This document shows, one piece after another, positions 1 through 12,627 of a stretch of DNA of 60,000 bases. Source of the DNA: Hydractinia symbiolongicarpus (taxonomy: Eukaryota > Cnidaria > Hydrozoa > Anthoathecata > Hydractiniidae); assembly GCF_029227915.1 (NCBI RefSeq), contig NC_079880.1, positions 12,181,501 through 12,241,500 on the forward strand, given 5' to 3'. Below the pieces are notes generated by a model that was not told where the DNA came from, searched no databases, and saw only the letters and a list, made by a program, of their open reading frames with translations. Position 1 is the first letter of the stretch; the number at the start of each line of letters is the position of its first letter. The position numbers and the translations under genes were made by a program.

Positions 1-1527
1 CCTTTATTTATATATAAATATAGTGGGAATCATTTAAGGGCATTTTAGATTCAATATTTTCTTTCTCTAATTTTAATATCGTGTGAAAATTTGAATAACC
101 TTTTATCTGGAATTAATTGGTGTGATTTTGAAGAGTTTTCGTATGGTTCAATTTTAAGCTTCTCTGTTAGAGTTTTTGCCTCACAATGTTTTTTTAAGTA
201 AAACAGCATAAGGTTCACGGATGAATTAAAACAGAACCGAGAGAAGGATGTTTAGAATCGCCCAACAACCAAATGTCAAACATGCAACTGAAGAAAACTT
301 TATTTAGTATTGTAAAAACAGTCTAGTTGGTTTTAAACAAGGTAATATTTATCTTAAAAACGCCTAACTCTTACAAAAAACACATTTTTCACATTCATGG
401 GTCCCACTCATATTTCCAATCAAAACTCCAGGTTATCTCACGTTTTTTTTAAAAGATTAAAGGCCAAAGTTTTTTTATTTTAAAAATGTTCCAAGTACGA
501 CGAAAAAGCTGTGCCGTGCAGAGATGAACAGCTCACAAAATTTTCACTAGACTCAGCACAGGTTATAAGACCAATATCTGGCCTTACCAAACTAAACCGA
601 ATGTAGCTGCGCCACACACCATGGCATGCTTTAGCCCGTTGCATATAACAAAATAAACAATATAAACTACTTATTTAGCAGAAAATTGTTAAAGACAGAT
701 ACTATTTGTTTTAAGTTCAGTATCGTGCAGCTCGGCCCGGCTCTTATAAAACTGTGTCCCCTGCCAGATTGAATCAAAGCATGCTTAGTATTTATAAGTT
801 CGGTTCATTAAGTTTATATAACGGGCCTTAGAAATGCACTACAAATTTATATAACATAGTCAAGTCATGTTCTCTCAGTTAAAAGTAAGATATTTTCAGT
901 GTAAACTATATATAACAATTTTTAAAGACATTTTTTTATTAGGCCTAATTGTACACGAAACAAACTTCGGTATTAACTTGAACCTCAAAATTTTGAATTC
1001 AATTTGAAAGTGCCAAAAAAGTTGAAAAGCACAATATTCATATTTAAGAAGATGATAATCTTTTAAAGAACTCTTATGATGTAGGGTACTTCTTAAAATA
1101 TCAAGGTTTAAGCCTCCAAATTTTCAGCCTTGTCAATTGCTTGTTTTAAGAGCCAAATTTTAAGCCTCATACAATAACAACTTGATTCATTATAAAAAAA
1201 TGTATACCAGTAAAAAAAAAACATCATAGATTTGTACACTGACTGCCATTGGATGATTTTTAAAATGATGATTTTTAATAAGGCGTTCTGGAAAAACTTA
1301 TATTGATTGGTTACAAAAACAGTACAATACAGTACAATATAATACAGCTTGATTTGGAACTAAGAAAGATTATTCCTGGCCCACATGTAGGTATAGGTTT
1401 GTTTTAATGGATTATTGTCCTAATGATCTGTTTGCAATCAAGTAAAAAGCCTTATTTGGTTCAGTAAATATTATTAGTGAATATAGACAATGATAAAAAT
1501 GGTTGTTGGTCTGTTCAAGAGTGAAAA

Positions 1528-1797
1528 ATGTTTGAGACATATCGTACGCATCCACATAGTGAAAGCACAGTACAGGAAATCAACAACAAGACCCAGGTAT
1601 AGCTCAACGTAAACCTAGAAGTATAGGCTGTGATATACCTTAATTATATTTCTATTCATTCAATTTTTTATGCTTTACACCTTGTATTTATTATTGAAAT
1701 CGCATAGGAAAGGAAGAACTCACCAAAATTGAAAAAGCAGACTACAAATGGAGCATGGCAGAAGTTTTGGAATAAAGCAAAGATAACAGATAGGAAG
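1528..1797 (+). CDS. Possible small plus-strand coding exon pair
   Basis: An ATG at 1528 opens an exon to 1596 (donor GTATAG). It joins in phase 0 to an exon at 1708-1797, which has acceptor CATAG and donor GTAAAT. The 53 encoded residues are hydrophilic and basic, rich in K, T, N and Q, ending WNKAKITDRK. The next acceptor (CCCCTAG near 1928) would give an immediate TAA. It lies within or beside the minus-strand gene, so it may be a nested gene, an antisense product or chance. I do not recognise it. Confidence 0.3.
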
Positions 1798-2424
1798 GTA
1801 AATAAACAGTAATGAACTTAATGCATACTAATGATTCTTTACCAACCTTTAAATAGATGGTTAGTAATGGAAAAAGAAATAGTTTTTTTGGTCAGAGAGT
1901 GGAAAGTTAATTATTATATGTTCCCCTAGTAAGTCGGCAGGCAAAATAATGCAGTTGGTAAGCCATGGGCCACCCACTTCAAATTTTATTTTTGAATGGT
2001 GGTATCTTTGGATTTTGAAATTAAAAGATAGTTTGAATATCAGTAAAAAGATGCTACTAACCAAAGCAGAAAAGATTTTAATTAGAATTTGACTTTCTCA
2101 CTTAAAAATTGCACTTTATTGCCTGTCAGTCTTTTTAGATTTTTCTGTAAATGCACAGAAATCCCATTAAACTGCAACACTGAAACTCACACACTTTTGC
2201 TGCATGCAATTTGATATGTAAACATCCTAATAGTTTCAGTTTAGTTTTGTTTCAACAAGGTCTCCTAAAACACCTATTTAAATTTGATTTTCAAGACCTA
2301 AAATAATACAACCAAATGGTTGATGCACTGAACATTCTCTACCTTAAAAAATGGAATGTCCTAATACAGTATTAAACCTATACACTGTAATATGGTGGTA
2401 TAAATTTAAAAATGTTAACCTCAC

Positions 2425-5104
2425 CCCTCTCAAATCTTGCTCTAGTTCTGTTTTAACAGCAGTTGCACCAGAAACATGTTGCGATGCTGGATCAATAGGA
2501 CCATTGGACAACAAAATCTGTAAAAAAAGTATGTCATATACTTGAAAAAGTAGGGGGAAATATGAAAATGGTTAGATCTAAAAATGCCCATATCGTCAGC
2601 AATTAGTGAAGGCAGGCAGACAAACACGCTGGGGAAAAACTATTCATCTTTGGTGAACTATTGTGAAGGTAGCAAGAATGTCATTCTCTTGCTTGCGATA
2701 TTATACATCTATGTTTAGTCCAATTGATTTTTATCACCGAGAAAAAATTCAATACTAGTTTTGTCTTTGCTTTTTTTATTTATTTTTACTTTACCTAGGA
2801 AATTAAAAATAATGTTGTTTTCTGGGAATATCAATATCTTGGTTATTCTTCTCTTAAAATCAGTTAAGCTTTTCAAATTTCCTGTATAAACAGTTGAAAG
2901 TATTAAAGCAGTGTGAATAAGCTCCATAAAGCATTGTAAGGGCCTGGTGTTTTGTTTTGCAAAGTTAGGCAACTGTTATTTATGATGGCATTTAGTGCAC
3001 ACTCTGACATAAATTTTGTTGTACGGTACCGATTTATAGAGTGCAAATTAATCCATAATTGCACTCCTTTCTTGGAAGTGTATTTTTTCTGAAGTTATTA
3101 AACTAATTAAATAATAATTACAAAATAGCATTCTGTTCATTCAAATGTAATTTCTATGGAATGTTATAATTCTGTCAGTTGACAAAAATATCACATAAAA
3201 AAGAGATTAATATATAGGTGAATGAATTATCTTTTTCATTTTTTGTCTACCTAAGTCAATTTTAAGCAAAAAAACAGTGAAATGGCTGGCAGTTGATGAA
3301 AAGTGAATTGGCAAAAGTCATAACAGTTTCACATACCTTTGGATCAAGATAATCGGTAAACACTGAATTACGATCAAGCTCACTTCCTCTTAACTTCTGC
3401 AGAAACTGATCAGCTGGGTCTTTCCTGAAAGGATTTCTGTTTTCAAAATCTAAAAATGTAAAGTCATTCATAGTCATGATAAAATGTAGCTTTTTTAATG
3501 CATGTTGGCAAAGAAGTGGAAAAATCATCATTAATTTTAGCTCAGTTTTCTTAGTAGCATTTTGACCAATTTTTCAGCAATAAACTGATGTGAAAGATTC
3601 TTACGCACAATCTAAAAAAGGTTATGGTTTGTTTTGCATAAACATGAGCCCATCATCACGATAGTAAAAAGACACATTTTGAGTAAACAAAACACAGCAT
3701 TTATCGTAAGCACATTATACGTTATGTAGTTAAAAATCTGACACCTCGAAAAATAGTGGGAAAAAATTTTAAAAAACATGTATCATATACAAATTTCATA
3801 TGGACTATTATTCGAATATATCCGAATTTAATTGCATTTGATTCGTATAAAAATAGTATACAATTCGAATAACATAAATCAGTTATAAGATTTAATTGAA
3901 AATCACATACTTTTTATACAATTTTAATACGAATTATAAAGGGATAAGCCCATACATATTGTTATGCAAATTTTTAATGTCATACAAAAACTTGATCTAA
4001 TAAATAAAATTAAGGCCTTATTATTATTTTTTTTAAATTTGTTTCACGGGGCAGGTTTATTTTTTTGTAAAATTGTCAATTTTATAATTTAAAAAATATA
4101 GAACTAGCTATAAGGGATCCGGTGTTAAAACACAAATTTAAGCCATATGTAACGGAAGTGTGAATGCTTAATAAGGGTCGTAAGGCATGCCACGCATCTA
4201 GGAGAAGAGCTTTAGTACAACATAGTATGTCTTGAATAGGGAAAATGCACACATAAATACTGTGCTGGACTAAAAACACAGTTTACAACCTGTTGTTACC
4301 CTGTCGAAGCAACAGTCACTCAACATTTTTTTTATTTTCTACAATAAGTTCCTGTAAAAGTGTCGCATATGCAAAAACTGTAATACTCTTTTCGAAAACA
4401 CTTTACTGCAACATGTTTAAATAGATAAACAGAAAAACAGCCTGCTGTTACTCTGTTCAGCTAAGCATCAATTTTATTTTGCAGAAGAAGTTTTCATAAA
4501 ATTTGCAAAAATGAAAACAAATCCTACAGCTGTTCTTACAAAATTAATTGTGTTTAAAAAACAAACCAGGTATCAAAGGTATCAAAGGTTAATCAAGACT
4601 ATGCTCTTATTAAACCAATAAACTTTAGATTTTTGCGAAAGTGTATATCGGAAAAAAGTGCTGCAGTAAAAAAACAGGTTCTGCCTAAATAGCTACAGAG
4701 TCATGGGGATTCCGAAAAAAGGTGACCCATCCATTTTAAAGAAATAAAATTGTTACAGCAATATATATATACCAGAATTGAATAAGAAGCCTCTTGTCAA
4801 TTTTTTGTAAACCATATTTAATGGCTTTCATGTTTAGCATGTTTTAGTATTTTAAGTTCACAAAGACGTTCTGAATAATATGTGAATGTGAGAAGCAATG
4901 ATCTCAACACTCTAAAAGCACCACCTGAAGACACAAGTGGGTGGCTGCTTCGAGAAACTACAGTAAAATTTTGTACCTGCACGAAACAGTATTATTACCT
5001 GAGTCCTTCACCACATCATCTTTATTGTCAAATTGAAACTGCTCAAACTTTGCGTTGAGCGAAAGTTCTTCATCGTCTTCATTCATATTTTTATACCACA
5101 CATT
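2425..5104 (-). CDS. Unrecognised acidic protein, partial gene (three phased exons)
   Basis: Three minus-strand exons join in phase: 5104-4999, 3449-3337 and 2517-2425. Each is flanked by AG before and GT after (donors GTAATA, GTATGT, GTGAGG). The first has an ATG at 5086 followed by an acidic stretch (MNEDDEELSLNAKFEQFQF), which may be the true start because the codons before it (NVWYKN) are also open. The second encodes a charged segment with FRKDPADQFLQKLRGSELD, and the third ends ELEQDLRG. Joined, they give about 103 residues, with no transmembrane segment, low hydrophobicity and no domain I know. The remaining 3' exons should lie left of 2425 or outside the window; I could not place them. 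A possible upstream exon is listed separately. The exon calls are well supported by phase; the identity is unknown. Confidence 0.6.
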
Positions 5105-6531
5105 CTAAAAATATGACAGTTATATGTATATATATTTTAATCTTTTCTCGGAAAAGAAAAAGAATAATTCTCTTCTCAGAAGCTATTTTATTTTAACAAA
5201 TGCTAAAGATAAAAACATATTTTGGCCTATATAGAATAATAATAAAATTATAGGAATTATTTTTGATGTTATTTTGGATATACATTTTAGTTGAGTTGTT
5301 GTAGCTACAGTTTTTTTAATTTTTTAATATTTTTTCCTTTTGTAGCAAAACATTTTTGTAAACAGCTAAATAAATATACTAATTACAAATAAAAATGAAT
5401 GAAGAGAACATGAACATTTATAAAATGTAAAAAAGTTGTACAACACACACACATCATCATCACAACACAAAACATAAACAATTCATTAATTTCAGGAAGT
5501 TTTTGTAAACCAAATTTTTTTCTGTTATTCTCTGTAAAAATCCCATTCAAAGAAGTCGTACGACATCGTCATTAATGAAAATAACTTCTTGATCACTTTT
5601 CTGGTAGTTCCTACTTTAAAAAAAAAAGCTTTGTAATGATTGGATGACTAACAAAACCCTCCTTTACAACATTCTGCAGTAATTAACCAGTAGTAATTAC
5701 TGTTATTAACATATAACTTTTTTTGTAGTAATGAGTGGGTGACTCACAGAAAAAGCTATATTGACAATCCCACTTATAAATCACAAATACCCATTTTACA
5801 AACTTTTATTTTACAAATCCATATCTTATCTAATAACAGGGAAAAAGCAATGATAATGCAATCGTGTTTTGTCAGCATACTTATTTCATAGATTTCATTG
5901 GGTCATTATCACTGTTATCAATTAAAATATAGTGCCTGGCATAATTTCTGTTTTCACTGCAAACATGGGTATAAACATAGTATTCAACTAACTAATAAAA
6001 ACAAAAAAGATAAAAACGAACAAAGTTTATTTGCAGAATATTCTATTAATAATATATAAGTTTTAAATCACAAGTCCATCATGAAAAGGAACATAGCTCT
6101 ACAGTTCCTCCTTAGCAAATCTGCTACATTTCTTTATAAACACACTACTGTAATTTACAAATAAAAGTTTTAATTCAGACCCCTTTTATACAAAATAACT
6201 CCCAACAAGATTACAAGCAACCATATAGGCTATGACCAGACAAGAAGAGTTCTATTCAAGGACTAACAGCAAGGGAAAAAGAAAGAATAAGAGCTATTAG
6301 ACGGATAACAATTTGCTAAAGATTGGAAAAAATTAAACATTATTAGATGCAGGGCTTGAATTTTAGAAAGCAGAAGTTTAATGAGAAAAAATGGTTGAAT
6401 AGAACTTTCTACTGAACAATGGAACGGAAAAAGTATTATGGGTTGGAACAGAGTTTAGTTGACCTTGTTAAAGTGCTAAACATTTCGGTTCTAATGAGAA
6501 AAAAGTGGCATGCATGAAAGAGAGATCTTAC

Positions 6532-6568
6532 ATTCATAGCAGCAGTTTTTGCAATACAGTGGATAGAC
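6532..6568 (-). CDS. Possible upstream exon of the acidic-protein gene
   Basis: A 37-base minus-strand segment is preceded by a TTCTTTAG acceptor and followed by a GTAAGA donor. It is open and ends in phase 0 with ...AKTAAMN, which would join in phase to the exon at 5104. It could be a coding exon or a 5' leader exon whose ATG (last-but-one codon) starts the protein. It is short, so the splice-site agreement could be chance. Confidence 0.3.
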
Positions 6569-8174
6569 CTAAAGAACAAAAGCTGTTGTGGACAAAAATT
6601 ATTGTGACATAAGTAATTGCAATTTAAAGGTGAAAATAAATTATGCGTTTTGACAATATCTTTATGGTTTTGCAGCATAAATTATTGCGATTTATCAGTT
6701 TCTTTTAATAATTACATCGTTTTTTAGATTTATTTCATTAAACTTAAAAATACTCTAGGCTTAACATTGAAATTTGTTTTTTTAGATTACTATTTTTTAC
6801 ACTTTGCTACACAAAATATGAAGTTTGAAAAAGGGGAGTTTTCCAAGAAAAAATAGTGGAAAACCCAAAACAGCAGAGATGTGTATATTTAGGAAGGACA
6901 GAGTCGAATAAAAAAGAAGAAGGATTTCCATATTAAGGGATAGAAAATGTGATGATAGAACAAGTTCAAACTTATTTGTTACTCTCTACATTTTTTAAAA
7001 ACAATCCAATTTTTCGGCTGAGGCTTTGGGTTAATAAAAAATGATTTTAAGCATGAAGTTTGCTGCAATTTGAAGGTAAATTTCTGGATTCCCCACTTTA
7101 CATTGAAGTTCAAAATGTATTAATCCAATATAACAGAGTATGTGTGTTCCCGGTTCAAAATTTACAATTTCCGCACAGATATTTTGATTGTGTTTGAAAG
7201 AAGTGAACAAACACAATTACATATCGTACCAGAATCATATCGTATAATTTTTGCTGAATACCGCCTAATAGGCCTTTTTATAAGAGATGCTAGATGGAAA
7301 AATATAAAATACAATTGGACATTTTAGTCATCAAGTCATCAAAAATATTATAGTGATGTGATTTTTACATCTTATTCTGTGATCCATTTGAACTACTTTT
7401 AAGCATATTTTATGAATACATTAACCATACTTGCTACACCTTGCTATGTTGCTCCCAATATAGCAAATAGCAATATATTCATCATTTTTTTACTGCTTGA
7501 ATATCAGATGTCATTGGTAAATTGAATAAACAAGTAGGATTTGTGAAAGGTCTTGTGGCCTTTTTTCTTGAAAACATTTCCAGTATATATTTACAATTTT
7601 ACATAATATGAATCTATTCCTGGTGGTACAACATTTGCACAAGTCACTGTCACCACTTTATTAGAACACATGTTGTATTACAGAATCTGAAGAGATGTTG
7701 TACAACAAATGGTATATAGATATTTTTAGCTATGCAACAGTTGCACAACAACAACAGATTTTGTTGCAAGCCAAGTTTTCTTAAAAAACTTAATTTTGCC
7801 AATTTCTTAAGAAAGCTGAAGAGAATTGCCTTGCCAAAAGACTTCAGACAGAAGGCTATAAAAGCTTACCTTTTGCAGAAATGCAGGTCAGAAATAATTA
7901 AAAATGTTTTAGTTGTACAGAACAATCCATGCAACAACATATTGCCTCTGGTATGGGCTAAGATTTTAAAACTAACTAAATACCCAAGATTCTAAGTTTG
8001 TTGGAAATCATTAAAAAGTGAACTCTGACAAGTTTATAGAGTGTATGCCTATCATAGAAACAGGGTTAGTCCATGCAGGATATTCAACCCTAACATTCAA
8101 CAATAGATTAAAGTGTTATGCTCAATCATGAACAATTTTTTAACACCACAATAACAATGTTTGGGTTGCCAGGT

Positions 8175-8500
8175 TAGGGACCGTCTCCACAATCGTTTCA
8201 CATTTTATACGAATTGAAACGATTATGATTGTTTCGAGATTGCATCATCATTTTTTAAAATCGTTTACAGATTGTTTTATGAAATGAAGGTGAAACGATT
8301 TGAAACGATTATGAAACGATTGAATTTTATTTTAAACTCTAAGCTTAAAAATGATATGAATTGGAAGCGAATGGGATATACGAATGGGAAACAATTCCAA
8401 AATTACTTTGAAACGAATGCAGAAAAACTTTTGAAACGAATTTTGAAACGAATTTTTAAAACGAATTCTGAAGCGAATTTTTATCCCAAAACAATAAAAA
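8175..8500 (+). repeat. Dispersed repeat with AATCGTTTCA inverted motifs, copy 1
   Basis: It begins GACCGTCTCCACAATCGTTTCAC and carries inverted partners (GGTGAAACGATTTGAAACGATT) about 90-120 bases later, then a run of diverged GAAACGAATTTT-like units to about 8490. The first ~150 bases match a second copy at 10765-10910. The inverted ends are MITE-like. Confidence 0.6.
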
Positions 8501-9330
8501 AACAATAAGAAGACGTTATAAATTAATTGCTTGAAATTATTTTTAGACATTCCTTTCTCACTTCCATTGAATGGGGTGATAAAACTACATAGTTTCGAAA
8601 CCAACTATGGCTATATTGATCCTGTTTTGATAATTTTTAAACGATCTACAGCGATGTTTGAGCTTCTTTCGATTGCGTTATCATGAAAAAATTTAGACCT
8701 TACTGCTATGACTGGAGCAAATGTCCCAGATATCCGGGGTACGACTGAAACTCAATATTTTTGCTTTATTAGAGTCGCCAAATCCAAAAGGACCACAAAA
8801 TACATACAACTAAGCGATTGTCCGAGCTACCCAGTATGTGACTAAACAGGATTCTAATGTAGTATACAATAGAATTTCCAGCTAATTAAATCGTTTTACA
8901 TTACCAGCAGATGCTATAGACAGGTTTCTTTACAATGCTGCATTGTTTATATTCCTTATTACTCTTATCCAAATCACATCAGGCAAAAAAATACATGCTG
9001 TTTCAGCACAAGCCTATCGATAAGAAAATAACACCTGATCAGTAAATTGCTTCTCCAAAGTTACAATAGTTTAGACTGGGCGAGCAATCTGAATAATTAT
9101 CTATTTCATCTTGTTTTTTATATATAAATTCTTTTTAATGCAAACAATAAGAAATAACTGATTTTCACGTGTGATGAATTGATATTGCTCAGCCAGACAA
9201 AATTTTGTGGAACTGGGGGAGCAATTTATGGCTATTAAGTGATTTTAATTTTGGAAAAACTGTTTTTACGAAACTTATAGATGAGATGTAAAAATCAATA
9301 AAAACAACTATTTTTGATTTATTTTGTTTC

Positions 9331-9360
9331 CAACAGGCTAAAACGAATTTTAGCCTGTTG
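9331..9360. repeat. Perfect 13-bp hairpin
   Basis: CAACAGGCTAAAA and TTTTAGCCTGTTG are perfect reverse complements separated by CGAA. No gene is adjacent. It may be a relic of a mobile element or a structured RNA; function is unknown. Confidence 0.75.
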
Positions 9361-9707
9361 TAACTTCTTGTAAGCAAAATATAAATCTTGGTTCAGAAAA
9401 TTTCAGATCACTAAAACGATGACAAATGACAGTTGTAGCTTGGCAAAACCAACTGAATACACTAGACGGATGGCTTAATAGCGGTAGAACAATTATGTCT
9501 AAAAATAGCTTTATGTAATAGATTAAGGACATTTTGAGTCATATTTTAATTAAAAATAATAAGAAATGAAACTTGTTTTCACAGTAAATGGATTTGTTTG
9601 TTTTTCAGGGATCAGCTCTTTTTTGGCTCTCAAGATGCTATGTGAAACAAGGCTATTTTCAGTTCATTATTTTACAGAATGTATTACTAGGACTTTACAT
9701 GAATATA

Positions 9708-10689
9708 CAGTCTTGGTCATGAATGGCGTGCGATCGCACATGTACGCCTCCGCACACACCATGTAAAATTTGGGCATGCTCTTATCACACGCCTTGTTCT
9801 ACTTCGTACACACGCCAAACAGAACTGAGCTATTTTAGAGTAATCCCTTACCCAAACTTTACCTAATACATAACTGTTCTTCCATGTTAAAAATGCATCT
9901 CGAAAATGTATTTCTATTAAATACCCACCTTCATTAAGATTGCTGATGTGAGATACATTTCAAATGTTTTGCGTAGATATTGCGTCGACAATATTTGTTT
10001 TTGTTTTTCACCTGGCAAAAAATTTTTTCATTAACCTTGTATTGCTCTCCTTAAGATGATGACAAATGGAAATGAAGTACAATTCCTATTGATCTAACTT
10101 CCCAATGGTGTACTTCTTAAGTTAATAGTTCTGCCCCAACTACCTCTCTATGTTTTAAGATAAACTGATTAGGACGTAAGTTGTACACATGCTATTTGCA
10201 AACTGAAGGTCAGGGCACCATTAAGTTGAATATCGCAAAAGTTGCCGGTGACATGCTTTGAAAATGATTGTCACAGGCACAGTTCAATGCAAAGCAAAAC
10301 TGTACAGACTCAATTGTTAGAGTCTTTGCAGAACATCTCTCACAAAATCAAGGACAGGGCTGACTTATTGCCTGCTGTGTCATGTGACGTCTTTTTAATA
10401 CGATATACAATTTTTTTGATTATTATTACTAAACATATTTGATTTCTTTTTCCCCTTTTAAAAAGATTTTTAAACTTTATTGAACATGTTCTTTCTTTGG
10501 TAGTAGTACATCATGAGAACATTCGTCCGAAAGCTGTATTAAGGTACTGGACACCTAACCTGTACCATGTTCTGGTTTTATTTAACGTGCATGGGTGTGC
10601 ACTCTTCTCGCAGTATTCTCTGTGACGATTGTATTAGTGTAGGCGTACGTACCACCGCGCGCGGGCGCAAATATTCATGACCAAGACTG
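9708..10689. mobile_element. Non-autonomous terminal-inverted-repeat DNA element, ~982 bp
   Basis: The left end CAGTCTTGGTCATGAAT is matched by its exact reverse complement ATTCATGACCAAGACTG at the right end. Inside the ends, similarity continues in part (GTACGCCT on the left, AGGCGTAC on the right) next to GC-rich, alternating CG/GC sequence (CGCGCGCGGGCG). No transposase-like frame is present, so it would be non-autonomous. Flanks share ATATA-like bases but I cannot fix a target-site duplication. CAGT ends do not by themselves assign a superfamily. Confidence 0.65.
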
Positions 10690-10764
10690 GATATAACAAG
10701 GCTGTTACCTTTACCTTGTTGATGGTCTCTTTTTTACACTTTTTCCTAGCTTGCCAATTTTTAT

Positions 10765-10910
10765 TTAGTGACTGTCTCCACAATCATTTCACATTTAATA
10801 GGAATTGAAAAAATCATAATTGTTTTCAAATCGTATCATTTTTCAAAATTGTTTGCAAATTGGTTCACACAACAAACAAACCTGAAACAATTTGAAAACG
10901 ATTGTATGAT
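10765..10910 (+). repeat. Dispersed repeat with AATCGTTTCA inverted motifs, copy 2
   Basis: It begins GTGACTGTCTCCACAATCATTTCAC and aligns through ATAGGAATTGAAAAAATCATAATTG and CAAAATTGTTTGCA to the copy at 8175. It is more diverged and lacks the GAAACGAATTTT tail. Confidence 0.6.
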
Positions 10911-10997
10911 CTTAAAAATATAACCAAATGACAAGCAGTTTTTAATACTTACCCAGTTAGTTTATTGGCTAAATTTAAGAATTAGAATAGAGTGGAC

Positions 10998-11415
10998 TGT
11001 GGCACCGTAGCTCTTAGTAGTGTTATAACTCTCAAACTGTGTGGGAGACCGCAGCAGGGTTTGATTCCCCTTCTTGGTGGTGGTTCGATAAGGACAAGTG
11101 AATGTTACATGATTCATAGTCCCAGGTAAACCCAAGCCAAGTGAGGGAAATTGGAGAGATGGCACGTTGGTGCACATGTTGAGCAGTGTTTGGATGTCGC
11201 AGTCTGGTAGAGTCAATACTCTAAAACTCCCTATCTAAGCCATGGCCTCTACTGGAAATATTAGAGAGGGTATATCCCTCAATATTTGTGAGGCTAGCCA
11301 TATAAAATATGCATAACTATCCAACTCTCTGAAAGTTGGACAACGACTCAAGGACTTATTTTCAAAACAAGGGCAGCTGCTTACATTGTGCGAAGTATAA
11401 GCGCCCTCTAAAAAG
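10998..11415 (+). repeat. tRNA-derived SINE
   Basis: The head has an A-box-like TAGCTCTTAGTAG (11008) and a B-box-like GGGTTTGATTCCCC (11057), with the spacing of a tRNA gene. It does not fold as an intact tRNA. A ~340-base body follows, containing GTGAGGCTAGCCATAT near 11288, a motif shared with the SINE at 28421. The 3' limit is approximate. Confidence 0.65.
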
Positions 11416-11689
11416 GAAGGGTAAAACTTTTTGATAAACTTAGGTTACAAATTTTCCTACAAAAGATCGTTTTTATACCTTTACTTGATTAAGAGACAGG
11501 AATGCAGCAAAACGCAACTTCCCTAACTTGTATCCGGTTTGTCGCATGGAAATCCCCAAAATTGAGCGTACCAGTATTGAGTAAAACATTTATTTTTATG
11601 TACCACTTTTGAGGGTGAATTGAAGCTTGTGGTGGCTATGTTCTGCCCGGATAAAGAACATTGGCCTGATTAAGTACGGCAGCTTGCCC

Positions 11690-12375
11690 CAGTTAAGAAC
11701 AGGGCAGAAAATACATAATCAGGGCAACGTAATCAGGACAGGGCGGCTTAGTACTCAAAAAAATATTATTTGGCACTTATAAAAGGAACATAATCAGGGC
11801 AGGCCAGTTTATATACGACAATCTAATATCATTTCTCATTTATTATAGAACGCCCATAATCGAGGCGGGCCGACTTATGTATGACAGTCAAATATTATTC
11901 GAGACTTATAGAACAAATATAATCGGGGCCCACCGCTTTTATATCATTTGTCATCACTTCTGACAAGCAAATAGCCCTGGTGGCAAAGTTGTTGTTGTTC
12001 TCAAATGAAACGAAATTTCGTGGCAAATACTAAATTTTGTAATTCGCAAGTTTAATAATTTTTCACCAAACTCAATTCCCGCAAAAAGAATAATTTAGGT
12101 TCCGTGAAACTTAATTACTTCAAAGTATATTATGTTGAAATGCATTTACTACAAGAGTAGTTTAAACTAAGAATTACGTCGATACTTTTTCTTTCGGCAT
12201 GTCTAGTTTTAGGGGTGTTCTATCTTCCAGAGAATGTTTAATTTACAAAAGTTTGAAGAAAATGTCAATCACAGCCAGCCTGCCTGCCAACCATTTATAT
12301 CAGCGTTCATAATCCGGTCACCACGACATAACCAGTGAAAAAAAACATAATCGGACCATGCGTACATAATCCGGC
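11690..12375 (+). repeat. Degenerate tandem array with CATAATCxGG core
   Basis: The core CATAATC(A/G)GGGC or CATAATCCGG recurs at 11714, 11789, 11855, 11918 (TATAATC), 12308, 12346 and 12365, with a variant CGTAATCAGGA at 11728. The copies between 11789 and 11930 sit in ~65-75 bp units that also share AATATTATT and ACTTATA. The array lies 250-900 bp upstream of the TMEM183 start codon. It may be a minisatellite, a decayed mobile element or a set of protein-binding sites. Confidence 0.6.
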
Positions 12376-12627
12376 TGTCCCGGTTGTAAACAGGCCGTTT
12401 TCGCAATCTGGGCAGAACAGCTATAGCTTCTTAGACTTTACGTGGATACCCTAGCTAGCTAGCTGGCTTGGCTGGCAAACATTTTATTCACTAGATCAGA
12501 TTAAGTAAAATAGTTGATGGATTTCTGTAAATAGACTAATAATTTTTCCATCGCGGCCTTCAATAAAACTTCCTCTTGTAACCTAACCAACTTTTTTTAT
12601 ACACAAATTGACTGTTTTTTTATAGAA

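Larger units (their letters stand above)
6600..9700. other. AT-rich intergenic or intronic DNA
   Basis: I see no spliceable exons with coding character here. The open frame at 7732-7995 (87 residues, basic) has no homology I recognise and no flanking gene structure. The stretch contains the repeat at 8175-8500 and a perfect hairpin at 9331-9360, listed separately. Confidence 0.6.

Noticed and set aside
1861-2064. Minus-strand frame as the next exon of the acidic-protein gene
   Set aside because: No acceptor joins it in phase to the exon ending at 2425.
7732-7995. 87-residue plus-strand frame
   Set aside because: Basic composition from AT-rich sequence; no motif, splice context or neighbouring exon.
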